The notes under the pieces: generated by a model | What the model was told of the DNA's origin: nothing | What the model saw: the letters and a program-made list of their open reading frames with translations, nothing else | The model's database searches: none | Translations under genes and position numbers: made by a program | In this document: positions 44,610 through 56,038 of the stretch, piece after piece | Position numbering within the stretch: the first letter of the stretch is position 1 | How the letters are laid out: each line of letters begins with the position of its first letter | Source: Branchinecta lynchi | Lineage: Eukaryota > Arthropoda > Branchiopoda > Anostraca > Branchinectidae | Direction: 5' to 3' | Length of the DNA stretch: 64,000 nucleotides | Assembly: GCA_023053575.1 (NCBI GenBank) | Contig: JAKZAP010000115.1 | Span: forward strand, 62,001 to 126,000

Positions 44610-47235
44610 TTAAAAAAGAAAATATTGTTATTATTCTTTTTATGTCATATTCCGCAAAGATTAGTTACAATTCGACTGTTTCATTTATAATTAGACTGTT
44701 GATTTAATACTTGACAGCTCCTAAACTCTTTAAATTGCACATCTTTACTCAAAGGTTGAGTTGGAACTCAACAGTTGAGTTGTTAGAATAACAACCTAAC
44801 AGTTGAGTTTAAAGATAAATTATTATTATTTTTCTTTTTATGTGATATTCCGCAAAGATTAGTTACAACTAGACTGTTTCAGTTATAATAAGACTGTTCA
44901 TTTAATACTTGACAACTCTTAGACAATTTAAATTGCACATCTTTACTCAAAGGTTGAGTTGGAAGTCAACAGTTGAGTTGTTAGGCTAACAACCTAACAG
45001 TTGAGTTTAAAGAGAAAATAGTATTATTACTTTTCTTTTTATGTGATATTCCTATTCCGCAAAGATTAGTTACAACTAGACTGTTTCAGTTATAATAAGA
45101 CTGTTCATTTAATACTTGACAACTCATAGACAATTTAAATTGCACATCTTTACTCAAAGGTTAAGTTGGAAGTCAACAGTTGAGTTGTTAGGCTAACAAC
45201 CTAACAGTTGAGTTTAAAGAGAAAATATCATTATTTTTGTTTTTAGGTGATATTCCGCAAAGATTAGTTACAACTAGACAGGTTAGGTAACAAATGTTAG
45301 GGTAACAACCTAACAGTTGAGTTTAAAGAGAAAATATCATTATTTTTGTTTTTCGGTGATATTCCGCAAAGATTAGTTACAACTAGACTGTTTCAGTTAT
45401 AATAAGACTGTTCATTTAATATTTGACAACTCATAGACAATTTAAATTGCACATCTTTACTCAAAGGTTGAGTTGGAAGTCAACAGTTGAGTTGTTACGC
45501 TAACAACCTAACAGTTGAGTTTAAAGAGAAAAAAATAATGTTTTTCTTTTTATGTCATATTCTTAAAAGATTAGTTACAACTCGACTGTTTCAGTTATAA
45601 TTATACTGTTGATTTAATACTTGACAGCTCCTAAACTCTTTAAATTGCACATCTTTACTCAAAGGTTGAGTTGGAACTCAACAGTTGAGTTGTTAGGCTA
45701 ACAACCTAACAGTTGAGTTTAAAGAGAAAATATCAGTATTTTTGTTTTTAGGTGATATTCCGCAAAGATTAGTTACAACTAGACAGGTTAGGTAAAAAAT
45801 GTTAGGGAAACAACCTAACAGTTGAGTTTAAAGAGAAAATATCATTATTTTTGTTTTTCGGTGATATTCCGCAAAGATTAGTTACAACTAGACTGTTTCA
45901 GTTATAATAAGACTGTTCATTTAATACTTGACAACTCATAGACAATTTAAATTGCACATCTTTACTCAAAGGTTGAGTTGGAAGTCAACAGTTGAGTTGT
46001 TAGGCTAACAACCTAACAGTTGAGTTTAAAGAGAAAAAATTATTATTTTTCTTTTTATGTCATATTCTGAAAAGATTAGTTACAACTCGACTGTTTCAGT
46101 TATAATTATACTGTTGATTTAATACTTGACAGCTCCTACACTCTTTAAATTGCACATCTTTACTCAAAGGTTGAGTTGGAACTCAACAGTTGAGTTGTTA
46201 GAATAACAACCTAACAGTTAAGTTTAAAGATAAATTATTATTATTTTTCTTTTTATGTGATATTCCGCAAAGATTAGTTACAACTAGACTGTTTCAGATA
46301 TAATAAGACTGTTCATTTAATACTTGACAACTCATAGACAATTTAAATTGCACATCTTTACTCAAAGGTTGAGTTGGAAGTCAACAGTTGAGTTGTTAGG
46401 CTAACAACCTAACAGTTGAGTTTAAAGAGAAAATAGTATTATTACTTTTCTTTTTATGTGATATTCCTATTCCGCAAAGATTAGTTACAACTAGACTGTT
46501 TCAGTTATAATAAGACTGTTCATTTAATACTTGACAACTCATAGACAATTTAAATTGCACATCTTTACTCAAAGGTTGAGTTGGAAGTCAACAGTTGAGT
46601 TGTTAGGCTAACAACCTCACAGTTGAGTTTAAAGAGAAATTATTATTATTTTTCTTTTTAAGTCCTCTTCTGAAAAGATTAGTTACAACTCGACTGTTTC
46701 AGTTATAATTATACTGTTGATTTAATACTTGACAGATCCTATACTCTTTAAACTTTGGTTAGGTAACAAATGTTAGGGTAACAACCTAACAGTTGAGTTT
46801 AAAGAGAAAATATCATTATTTTTGTTTTTCGGTGATATTCCGCAAAGATTAGTTACAACTAGACTGTTTCAGTTATAATAAGACTGTTCATTTAATACTT
46901 GACAACTCATAGACAATTTAAATTGCACATCTTTACTCAAAGGTTGATTTTGAAGTCAACAGTTGAGTTGTTAGGCTAACAACCTAACAGTTGAGTTTAA
47001 AGAGAAAATATTATTATTTTTCTTTTTAAGTCATATTCTGAAAAGATTAGTTACAACCCGACTGTTTCAGTTATAATTATACTGTTGATTTAATACTTGA
47101 CAGATCCTAAACTCCTTAAACTGCACGTCTTTACTAAAAGGTTGAGTTGGAACTCAACAGTTGAGTTGTTAGGCTAACAACCTCAAAGTTGAGTTTAAAG
47201 AGAAATTATTATTATTTTCTTTTTATGTGATATTC
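44610..47235. repeat. D-prime tandem array, plus orientation, copy 1
   Basis: Units of about 197-209 bp, marked by TTGCACATCTTTACTCAAAG (44735, 44934, 45143 and on). Some positions have an added ~108-bp partial unit (GGTTAGGTAACAAATGTTAG), giving 305-308 and 368-bp spacings. Each unit contains AACTCAACAGTTGAGTT and TTGTTAGGCTAACAA near-palindromes. Confidence 0.88.
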
Positions 47236-48206
47236 CTCAAAGATATCTTAAACTTTAATTTTTTTAAAATAAATAAGATATGACTAGAAAGAGCGCAAAA
47301 AAATAGATAAAACGGTGTGTTTTTTGTGAAGATCCGTAGCAATCTTGAATATTTTTTAAAGCGTTGAAGTTGGAAAATAATAATAAACACTTGATTATAA
47401 TTATTTTATTCTGAAGCGGGTTTGGTTCGAAAAAGCATAAAAAGTTGTACACGTGTACCGAGTTTCATTAAGATAGAATAAAATCTGTGTAAATACCTGC
47501 AAAAAGACCCGTGGAAATACCTGCGTTTTGTCCAACTTCAACACTTTAAAAAGTATCCAAGAATGCCTAGGATCTTCACAAGAAAAATACATTTCGATCT
47601 ATTTTTTTGCGCGTTATCTAATCATATCTTATTTATTATAAAAAGTTAAAGTTTAAGATTTTCTCCAGCTACGCACGAATGTCCACGCAAAGGATGCGTG
47701 CTCAAAACCTGCACTTCCCGGTTACTCGGGATTCTACTGGCACTTATACCATCTTATACAACTTTTTATTTTTATCGATTCATATATAATTCGTGATAAA
47801 AAGTCAAAGAATAAAGATTTTCACATCTCTCCATTCGTCTCTCATTTGTGTAACTGTGCTTCCGATTCTTCAGATTACACAGACATGATAAGACCTCCTT
47901 GAAGCACTCCACGCAGTCATTTCAATAAAGCACTCCTCGCAGACATTTCCTTAAAGCACTCCTCGCAGGTATGTCCTTAAAATACTCCATGCAGGTATTT
48001 CGTTAAAGCACTCTACACAGGTTTCACTCTAAAGCACTCCACACAGGTTTAACCTTAAAGCACTAAAAACGAGAATTTCCTTAAAGCTCTTCACACAGGC
48101 ATCTCCTCCATAAAGTAATCCACACAAATTTCACCTTAAAACACAACGCACAGGTATCTCATTAAATGCTCCACAAAGCCGTGAACAATCGTGCGTAGCT
48201 GGGGGA
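47236..48206. repeat. E-family remnants and spacer
   Basis: A reversed E core fragment (47240-47380) and a plus core fragment (47515-47700) surround a spacer with the perfect palindrome GTACACGTGTAC near 47446. A non-repetitive stretch follows (47701-47895), then reversed 26-bp units to about 48180 and a core edge. No gene is seen. Confidence 0.65.
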
Positions 48207-48461
48207 CCCGATGAAAAATTTGTAGCGTGCGTAGTAGTATGGTAGTAGTACGAAAAAGTCGCATGTCATACTATGTCAATATCCAGCTTTCAGAGTACCG
48301 TGTTGGATGGGAAAACGTCGTATGTTATCCGGGATTATCTAATCCGGATGCAAATATTACGCTTAATCTACCGTTAAAATTTCAAGTTGCTCAGCCTATA
48401 ACTTTTGACTCTACAGCAAAGCTTTTGCAACGAGGCCGCTGATCTCGAGCACGCATCCTTT
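48207..48461 (+). CDS. Coding-like module, copy 2, 71-codon open frame
   Basis: The open frame 48227-48442 starts at a non-ATG codon and runs to a TGA after LLQRGR; the first ATG lies a few codons in. Middle residues read NIQLSEYRVGWENVVCYPGL and NITLNLPLKFQVAQPITFDS. Copy 1 at 33575 has the same frame with one stop. Differences between the copies include both silent and replacement changes. No domain or signal is recognised. It could be a fragment of a transposon protein or pure repeat. Confidence 0.22.
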
Positions 48462-49287
48462 GCGTGCTGAAAAAATCTTCAGTCTAGTTGTAACTAATCT
48501 TTGCGGAATATCACATAAAAAGAAAAATAATAATAATTTCTCTTTAAACTCGACTGTTAGGTTGTTAGCCTAACAACTCAACTGTTGAGTTCCAACTCAA
48601 CCTTTCAATAATGATTTGCAGTTTAAAGAGTTTAGGAGCTGTCAAGTATTAAATCAACAGTCTAATTATAACTGAAACAGTTGAGTTGTAACTAATCTTT
48701 GCGGAATATGACATAAAAAGAAAAATAATAATATTTTCTCTTTAAACTCAACTGTTAGGTTGTTACCCTAACATTTGTTACCTTACCTGTCTAGTTGTAA
48801 CTAATCTTTGCGGAAAATCACATAAAAAGAAAAATAATAATAATTTCTCTTTAAACTCGACTGTTAGGTTGTTAGCCTAACAACTCAACTGTTGAGTTCC
48901 AACTCAACCTTTCAATAAAGATTTGCAGTTAAAGAGTTTAGGAGCTGTCAAGTATTAAATCAACAGTCTAATTATAACTGAAATAGTTGAGTTGTAACTA
49001 ATCTTTGCGGAATATGACATAAAAAGAAAAATAATCAACTGTTAGGTTGTTACCCTAACATTTGTTACCTAACCTGTCTAGTTGTAACTAATCTTTGCGG
49101 AATATCACCTTAAAACAAAAATAATGATATTTTCTCTTTAAACTCAACTGTTAGGTTGTTAGCCTAGCAACTCAACTATTGAGTTCCAACTCAACCTTTG
49201 AGTAAAGATGTGCAATTTAAATTGTCTAGGAGTTGTCAAGTATTAAATGAACAGTCTAATTATAACTGAAACAGTCTATTTGTAACT
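48462..49287. repeat. D-family units, minus orientation, macro-repeat copy 2
   Basis: Uninterrupted version of the block split at 33997/41143; the empty TTAA site is 48623-48626. It contains an additional D unit compared with copy 1. Confidence 0.85.
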
Positions 49288-49776
49288 AAAGAACAGGATA
49301 TTTTCTGACATATCTTCAAAAAAGTAGTGTCCCCTCGTTCTTTTCTGACATATCTTCAAAAAAGGCGTGAGAACCTGTTTGTCACTCTGATTCTTGAAGA
49401 TAAATCTTCAAATAACGGGAAACGTCTGTACGTTTGTCAGACGGTCCCTAGCGACCCTGCTAGGTGTTTAAATTCTTATTAACGAACATTTCTTTGTTTT
49501 CTAGCTTGTTTGGGAAGTGGAAAGATTAATTTGTCCCAATTTTTGTTTAAACCTTAGCGATAAGAAGAATGGACTACCAGTCATGGAGTGCACGCAAAAC
49601 AGATAGACAGGCAATATCGTTGAAGTCTTGAAGAATCTTAAAATAAAATAATTCGTTTCGCCTTGTGCTTTTGGAATTCAGTTGCCAGCTATGTTGGGAA
49701 TCATCCTAAGGAGTTACAGAATTTTAGAAAATGTATTAGCACGAGAAATGGTAGTTTGACATTCCCAAGGCGTGCA
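49288..49776. other. Macro-repeat specific segment, copy 2, with the three-hairpin stretch
   Basis: Hairpin stretch at 49394-49464, all three stems intact. The second stem is one pair longer than in copy 1 (CGTCTG/CAGACG). The 46-bp repeat is present twice. About 20 extra bases (CAAAACAGATAGACAGGCAA region, near 49596) are absent from the other copies. Confidence 0.7.
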
Positions 49777-49898
49777 GATCCCTAGATATATGTATTTCTC
49801 CCAGCAAGATGGCGACAAATTCAAGAAATTATTTAAATTTTCGTTGCGAGTATTTGCGAGTATTTTATTTTTTGTTTCCTGGACTTCAGTCTCTATGA
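49777..49898. repeat. Half B monomer at the junction with C array 2
   Basis: Same junction as 41988, with TTTCTCCCAGCAAGATGG in place of TTTTTCCCAGCAAGATGG. Confidence 0.8.
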
Positions 49899-51996
49899 CC
49901 GGTAGGATAGTCAGACCAAGCATTGCCTACAGAACGGTGTATAATTCGCTTCGAAATTCTTACTGGAAAACTTTTTTTCGATTTCGAAAAGGTTTCTATT
50001 CAAAAACCTAAGAACTTTCACAAAAATAGCTTTCTATTCTTTAAACTCGGTAGGATAGTCAAAATAAGCATTGCCCACAGAACGGTGTATAATTCGCTTG
50101 GAAATTCTTACTGGAACACAAGTTTTTTGATTTTTAAAAGGTTTCACCCCTTATTTCAACCACAGCAAGCGGTTCAATTAAAAACCTAAGAACTCTCACA
50201 AAAATAGCTTTCTATTCTTTAAACTCGATAGGATAGTCAGAATTAGCAGTGTTCCCAGAAAGGTGTATCATTCGCTTGGAAATTCTTACTGGAACACAAG
50301 TTTTTAATTTTTTAAAAGGATTCCCCCCTGATTTCTCCAACAGCAAACGGTTCAATCTTAAAAAACTAAGAACTTTCTCAAAAATAGCTTTATATTCTTT
50401 AAACTCGGTAGGATAGTCAGAACAAGCATTGCCTACATAACGGTGTAAAATTCGCTTAAGAATTCTTACTGGAACACAAGTTTTTCGATTTTTAAAAGGA
50501 TTCACCCCTGATTTCACCCACAGCAAGCGGTTCAATTAAAAACCTAAGAACTTTCAATAAAATAGCTTTCTATTCTTTAAACTCGGTAGAATAGTCAGAA
50601 TAAGCAGTGCCTATAGAACGGTGTATAGTTCAGTCCGAAATTCCAGCCCCCCCTTATTCCCCCCTTATTTCTCCAACAGCAAACGGTTCAATCTTAACAA
50701 ACGAAGAACTTTCTCAAACATAGCTTTCTATTCTTTTAAACTCGGTAGGAGAGTCCGACCAATCATTGCCTACAGAACGGTGTATAATTCGCTTGGAAAT
50801 TCTTACTGGAAGACAAGTTTTTCGATTTTTAAAAGGTTTCACCCCCTATTTCAACCACAGCAAGCGGTTCAATTAACAACCTAAGAACTTTCACAAAAAT
50901 AGCTTTCTATTCTTTAAACTCGGTAGGATATTCAGATTAAGCAGTGGCCGCAGAACGGTGTATAATTCGCTTGGAAATTCTTACTGGAACACAAATTTCT
51001 AATTTTTTTAAAGGATTCATGCCTGATTTCTCCAACAGCAAACGGTTCAATCTTAAAAAACTAAGAATTTTCTCAAACATAGCTTTCCATTCTTTAAACT
51101 CGGTAGGATAGTCAGAACAAGCATTGCCTACATAACGGTGCATAATTTGCTTGGAAATTCTTACTGGAACACAAGTTTTCGGTTTTTAAAAGGATTCACC
51201 CCTGATTTCACCCACAGCAAGCGGTTCAATTAAAAACCTAAGAACTTTCACAAAAATAGCTTTCTATTCTTTAAACCTCGTAGGATAGTCAGAATAAGCA
51301 GTGCCTACAGAACGGTGTATAATTCAGTTTGAAATTCTAGCCCCCCTTATTCCCCCATGATTTCTCCAACAGCAAACGGTTCAATCTTAAAAAACTAAGA
51401 ACTTTCTCAAACAGAGCTTTCTATTCTTTAAACTCGGTAGGACAGTCAGACCAAGCATTGCCTACAGAACGGTGTATAATTCGCTTGGAAATTCTTACTG
51501 GAACACAAGTTTTTCGATTTTTAAAAGGTTTCACCCCCTATTTCAACCACAGCAAGCGGTTCAATTAAAAACCTAAGAACTTTCACAAAAATAGCTTTCT
51601 ATTCTTTAAACTCGGTACGATGGTCAGATTAAGCAGTGGCCACAAAACGGTGTATAATTCGCTTGGAAATTGTTACTGGAACACATCTTTTAAATTTTTT
51701 TAAAGGATCCCTGCCTGATTTCTCCAACAGCAAACGGTTGAATCTTAAAAAACTAGGAACTTTCTCAAACATAGCTTTCCATTCTTTAAACTCGGTAGGA
51801 TAGTCTGAACAAGCATTGCCTACAGAACGGTGTATAATTCGCGTGGAGATTCGTACTGGAACACAAGTTTTTCGATTTTTAAAAGGATTCACCCCTTATT
51901 TCACCCACAGCAAGCGGTTCAATTAAAAACCTAAGAACTCTCACAAAAATAGCTTTATATTCTTTAAACTAAGGATAGTCAGAACAAGTATTGCCC
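49899..51996. repeat. C satellite array 2, ~180-bp monomers
   Basis: About twelve monomers with the same two subtypes as array 1. The array is about 0.5 kb longer than array 1. It ends at the word GTATTGCCC, as array 1 does. Confidence 0.9.
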
Positions 51997-52070
51997 TGCG
52001 GATTACCTTGGAACTTCAATAGAAGATTAGGCTTAAAACTGCGCATCTAATGAGATATTCCCGAATAACA
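51997..52070. repeat. B monomer, left part, interrupted by the LINE
   Basis: TGCGGATTACCTTGGAACTT through TATTCCCGAATAACA. The monomer resumes at 56024. Confidence 0.88.
52056..52070. repeat. LINE target-site duplication, left copy
   Basis: TATTCCCGAATAACA. It matches the empty site at 43731 exactly and the right copy at 14 of 15 positions. Confidence 0.75.
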
Positions 52071-52243
52071 GTATTCGTTCAGACGTTGAACTGTTAAGAT
52101 CTCAGTGCGAGCTTCTGTACACATTTTTTCCTGACGACAAATTTCGCTCCTCTCTCTTTGGCTGACGATTCCGGACTACGATCTGACGTCACGTTTGGTG
52201 GCTCCGCCCCTTCGTTCCCGAGCTGTATTCATTTCGTACGAAG
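52071..52243 (+). promoter_or_regulatory. LINE 5' leader with CRE-like and GC-box-like words
   Basis: The leader contains a full palindromic TGACGTCA (52185-52192) and GCTCCGCCCC (52202-52211), in a stretch more GC-rich than the flanking satellite. LINEs of this type carry an internal promoter in the 5' leader, so these words are plausible promoter elements, but no start site can be read from the sequence. Confidence 0.4.
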
Positions 52244-53350
52244 ATGCCGCCCGATAAACTGGTCCTTAATGCGGTTTTGAACTTTGCTGTACGGGCAAGG
52301 AGTGCTGGAAATACGTCTGCTGACATTATTCAAACCGGTTGCGCATTTTTTCCTGAGGAGAAAATTAGCGAAGCAAAGAAGTTTATTTGGTTGGAGGGAA
52401 AGATGTCCATCCGCCCAACTGATAGACAGAAGATATCGGACACGTTTGCGGATATTCTTAAAGTGTTGGACCACTGTGATAAGAATAATGTTCAGCTTCC
52501 GATGTTCGTCTTATTTGAGCCTGATGAAGTTCCCTCTGTTCCTGGCGAAGTCTCAGCGACTCTTTCGCGCAAGGTAAATGACTTATGCCTTGAGTTCAGG
52601 AACTTTGTCTCAGCCAAAAGCTACGCTGTTCCGAGTACGTCTGCAGCCACTGAAGTTTCTGTCAACAGCAGCCGTGCTGATATCAGTACTAAGCCATCCT
52701 ATGCCGTTGTACTGAAAGACCTGCCAGTGTCTCTAGACAACCCGATTGCTCGTAAGGGTTTTGTTGATAGCTTATGTCCAAATTCTGACGACATTAGCGA
52801 ACTGCGCAAGACAAAACAGGACTGGAAGCTATACGTCAAGTCGAAGGCAACTGCAGAGAAGATAATGGAAAATATGAGGACAAGGACACCCACGGTTACA
52901 GCGTCACTGAAAGAGCGCCTGTTCATCGGTGTTCTAAAACGAGTCCCAAATAATATGTCCCACACGGATGTCGAAACTATTGTCCCCAATGCTGGTAAAG
53001 CAGTGGAAATCGGAAAGTACGAACATTCGAAAGTATTCAAGGTGTACTTTGAATCCAGAAATAACCTAGAACGTTTTCTCGTGGACTCGGTTCGCGTTGG
53101 CTACGAGAAGCTGCCTGCCGAAGAATTTCATTTCCTGCCGAAACGCTGCTACTCCTGTCATGGTCTCGGTCATGTGGCGGCAGATTGTGTCGCATCTGCC
53201 GTCTGTGGCCGCTGTGGTGGCGATGACCACGTATCTAGCAAGGACAGTAAGTGCAACAAGGACATGTTCTGCGTCACATGCAAAAAAAGAGGCCACACAT
53301 GTTACAGTGTCCGGTGCCCTTCAAACAGACCTATCTCAGTGAAAAAATGA
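52244..53350 (+). CDS. LINE ORF1, gag-like nucleic-acid-binding protein, 368 aa
   Basis: Opens with MPPDKLVLNAVLNF at the first ATG after the leader and is uninterrupted. The C-terminal third carries three CCHC zinc knuckles: C302-x2-C-x4-H-x4-C315, C321-x2-C-x4-H-x7-C337 and C343-x2-C-x4-H-x6-C358, followed by a ten-residue tail. The preceding region (about residues 225-300, including LFIGVLKRVPNNMS and VFKVYFES) has the alternating pattern expected of an RRM-like fold. Such proteins bind the element's RNA in the retrotransposition particle and act as chaperones. The stop overlaps the start of ORF2 as ATGA. It looks intact, unlike ORF2. Confidence 0.85.
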   Translation: MPPDKLVLNAVLNFAVRARSAGNTSADIIQTGCAFFPEEKISEAKKFIWLEGKMSIRPTDRQKISDTFADILKVLDHCDKNNVQLPMFVLFEPDEVPSVPGEVSATLSRKVNDLCLEFRNFVSAKSYAVPSTSAATEVSVNSSRADISTKPSYAVVLKDLPVSLDNPIARKGFVDSLCPNSDDISELRKTKQDWKLYVKSKATAEKIMENMRTRTPTVTASLKERLFIGVLKRVPNNMSHTDVETIVPNAGKAVEIGKYEHSKVFKVYFESRNNLERFLVDSVRVGYEKLPAEEFHFLPKRCYSCHGLGHVAADCVASAVCGRCGGDDHVSSKDSKCNKDMFCVTCKKRGHTCYSVRCPSNRPISVKK

Positions 53351-56035
53351 ACCGAGGATCCCACGTTTCCTATACGATTGCCTCGTGGAATCTAAATGGA
53401 AATTTGTGTAATCGATCTGTGTTTTTGAATGACTTCTTATCTAAATGTGACATAGTGTGTATTCAGGAACACTTTGCAACTACTTTGAGCCTGAGCCTTT
53501 TGGAACTATCAACTAGTCACAAAGTGTTCTCGGTTGCTGCGCGCCACTCTCAGTCTCATGGCCGGCCTTGTGGTGGTCTAGCGACTTACGTGAAGTCAAA
53601 CACCTTCATCTGTTTTTGATTCATCAAGTGATTTTTTAGCGATTAGAATCCAGAATTTTGTTGTTGTCAACGTATACTTGCCCACGAATTATCGTGATGA
53701 CCGATCTGAGAGACTTTTCGCCATTAGTGCCGCACGCTTATCTAAATGTTTGGTAAAGGTAAAAGAGCAGGGTTTGTGCTGTATCGTAACTGGTGACTTC
53801 ACTGTGACCTAACCGACCCGCCTAATTCTCTTGGTGATTCTGATCGTCTAAATATCATTTTCGGTCTGCTTGATGATGACTATGTGGTTGCGCCGAAGAA
53901 TAAGAGCTTTAATTACGTTCACAGTTTGGGTAGCACATCTAACTTGGATCTTGTTAGTCATACGGAATCGGTAACCATTGCGGAAGTTGTTGTTAGTGAT
54001 TCTAATTTTACGTCAGATCATTTTCCTTTGTTTTTTGGTGCTCGGTTTAGCGATGTCGGTCCGTCTTCTAACCCGTCTGCTAAAAAGCGATCTGTTTTTT
54101 ATATTAGTGATTGGGACAGGGCGTCGTCAGATCTCTTTCAGAATGCGTGTAACGATATTCTGGCGAAAATTCGCGTACCGTTTGATTTATTAATGCCGAG
54201 TTCAAGAAAGAATATGCGGGATTCTCGAATTCGGCTGAATGTTTATTGTAGTGAACTTACTCATGCCCTATCTCCTGCAGAAAAATCGTCAGTACCCATT
54301 AGGCGAGTAAAATCTGGAACTGATGAGCCCGGTTGGTCAGCTAATAGTAGTTTGCGCAATGCTTGTTATTCTGCTAAGTTTTGGCTTTCAGTTTGGATTG
54401 AAGCTGATAGACCGCGCGATGGGTGGCTGAGAAAACTGTACATTTATTCTAAACGTCAGTTTGCAAAGCAGCTCTCTCTGCATCGGAGTTCGATTATTTC
54501 GTCTTGTTCGGAAGAGGTTCGATCGCGGCCTAACAAGCTGTGGTCCAGTCTTGTGAAAGATGCGACAAGTCAAACACCGTCTCTTATACCGCTTTCTTCA
54601 TGGATTGAGCACTATAAAAAAGAATTCTCTGCTCCGGACCCACATCTTCAAGATAGTTATAAAGCGAAACTCCAAGATTTCTTTGAACATGCATCTAGTC
54701 CGATACTGGTTATTACAAAGAGTCTGATTATTTCTGCAATTGGGAAACTGAAGAAAAAAAGGTCCAAAGGATATGATGGGATTTCTGCACAGCATCTGTC
54801 GTTGTGTGGGGTATTGTTTATTGAACATTTGGTCCTCCTTTACCAAATGATATTTAATTTGGATATAGTGCCTGATTCTTTTTCAATTGGATGTCTGACT
54901 CCTATCCCTAAGAAAAATAAACCCCCATCTGAGTGTTCTTCTTTTCGCCCAATAACGGTTGCAACTGTTTTTTGTAAAATTTTTGAGAATTTGATAATTG
55001 ATGAGCTGCGGAATAAGTGTACAGTTCAGGCTCATCAGTTTGGTTTTCAGCCTCGCCTTGGGTGTGGTCATGCGCTTTCTGCTTTAGTATCAGCTTTAGT
55101 GGATGCAGAAGAACGTGGAGAAAGTATCGCGTTAGCCGCTCAGATGTATTCGCTTCTCCATGAGGAGATTATACTGTATATGGGTTTGGCCGGTGTTGAC
55201 CCTTGCATCCTAGCCCCGCTGGCTGACATGTACGAAAATCTTAAAGCGGAACTTAGGCTACCTTTACCAGTTAATGAGTGTGATAGCCCGTTGCATAATT
55301 TTGCCGTTTCTCCCGGTGGTAATCCCCTTCTCCCGGTGAAAAAGGGGGTAAGGCAAGGTGCCATTTCGTCACCGACGGTATTTAATAATAGTATTGTAAA
55401 GCCGCAATCCAAGTCACTTATGACTTGCATTATGCGTGGTCTTGATTTGTCTTTGATTGGTTATGCGGACGATGTGCTTAACCTGAGCGTTTGTTGCGAG
55501 GGCTAGAAGATAATTTTGTCCAATTACAACAAGAATATGCTCACATTGGACTTCAGTTTAACGCTGACAAATCTGAAGTACTACTGTTTAACTCGAAAGC
55601 CGATACTGGTCGAAGCATCACACTTGGTGCTTCTATTGTTGAGCTTGCGGATAGTATCGTATATCTGGGCCTTCCTATTGGACGGTCAATACTTGAGACG
55701 CGGCGGTTACTACTTTCTCACTTCCAGAAGAGGGCTTCGTTTACTTATAGCCGGATAGTGGCAAATAAGCAGAAATTTGACCGTCGTCTGTTGGCCCGTT
55801 TGTACAATGCTATGGTTTTGCCCCATTATTTGTACCTTAGCCCATTTTGGCGTATTTTTACGGCTACAGATAGACTGAAATTGCGCTCAGTCTACTACAA
55901 ATATGCAAAGTTTCTGTTGCGTTTACCACCATGGACAAGTAATAGATATGTTTCGCGTCGGTACGGCGTTACGAATCCGGAAGAAGCAATCGTAGCGCAG
56001 ATCACTCGTTATAATCTGTCAGTTATTCCCGATTA
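53347..56035 (+). pseudogene. LINE ORF2, endonuclease/reverse transcriptase, broken
   Basis: Starts at the ATG of the ATGA overlap (MNRGSHVSYTIASWNLNG). The apurinic-type endonuclease shows SWNLNG, the CIQEH box (about 53455), GDFT (about 53793) and SDHFPLFF (about 54015). A one-base shift near 53610 puts the middle of this domain out of frame and a second near 53806 restores it. The reverse transcriptase (53884-55506) shows FRPITVATVF, HQFGFQPRLGCGHAL, KKGVRQGAISSPTVFN and YADD (55462-55473). Motif A, with its catalytic aspartate, is missing: after GESIALAA the reading goes QMYSLLHEE, as if an internal stretch had been lost. A third shift near 55490 moves the thumb and C-terminus (ADKSEVLLFNSK, to 56032) to another frame. 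It is not functional. Confidence 0.85.
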
Positions 56036-56038
56036 ACA
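56024..56038. repeat. LINE target-site duplication, right copy
   Basis: TATTCCCGATTAACA. It differs by one base from the left copy. The GATTAAC form is also a common B-monomer variant, so the mismatch may predate the insertion event. Confidence 0.65.

Larger units (their letters stand above)
52071..56023 (+). mobile_element. CR1/jockey-type LINE, 3953 bp, defective
   Basis: It has a 5' leader of about 170 bp, an intact ORF1 with three zinc knuckles, and an ORF2 with an endonuclease domain then a reverse transcriptase. It is bounded by TATTCCCGAATAACA (52056-52070) and TATTCCCGATTAACA (56024-56038), a 15-bp duplication with one mismatch. The uninterrupted site is at 43731-43745. There is no 3' untranslated region or tail: ORF2 runs into the satellite, whose TAA ends it. 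The endonuclease/RT order and zinc-knuckle ORF1 fit the CR1/jockey group; the exact clade is not resolved. Confidence 0.85.

Noticed and set aside
53251..53346. Extension of LINE ORF2 upstream of 53347
   Set aside because: The frame is open upstream but overlaps the zinc-knuckle end of ORF1. The ATG at 53347 in the ATGA overlap fits the usual ORF1/ORF2 arrangement.
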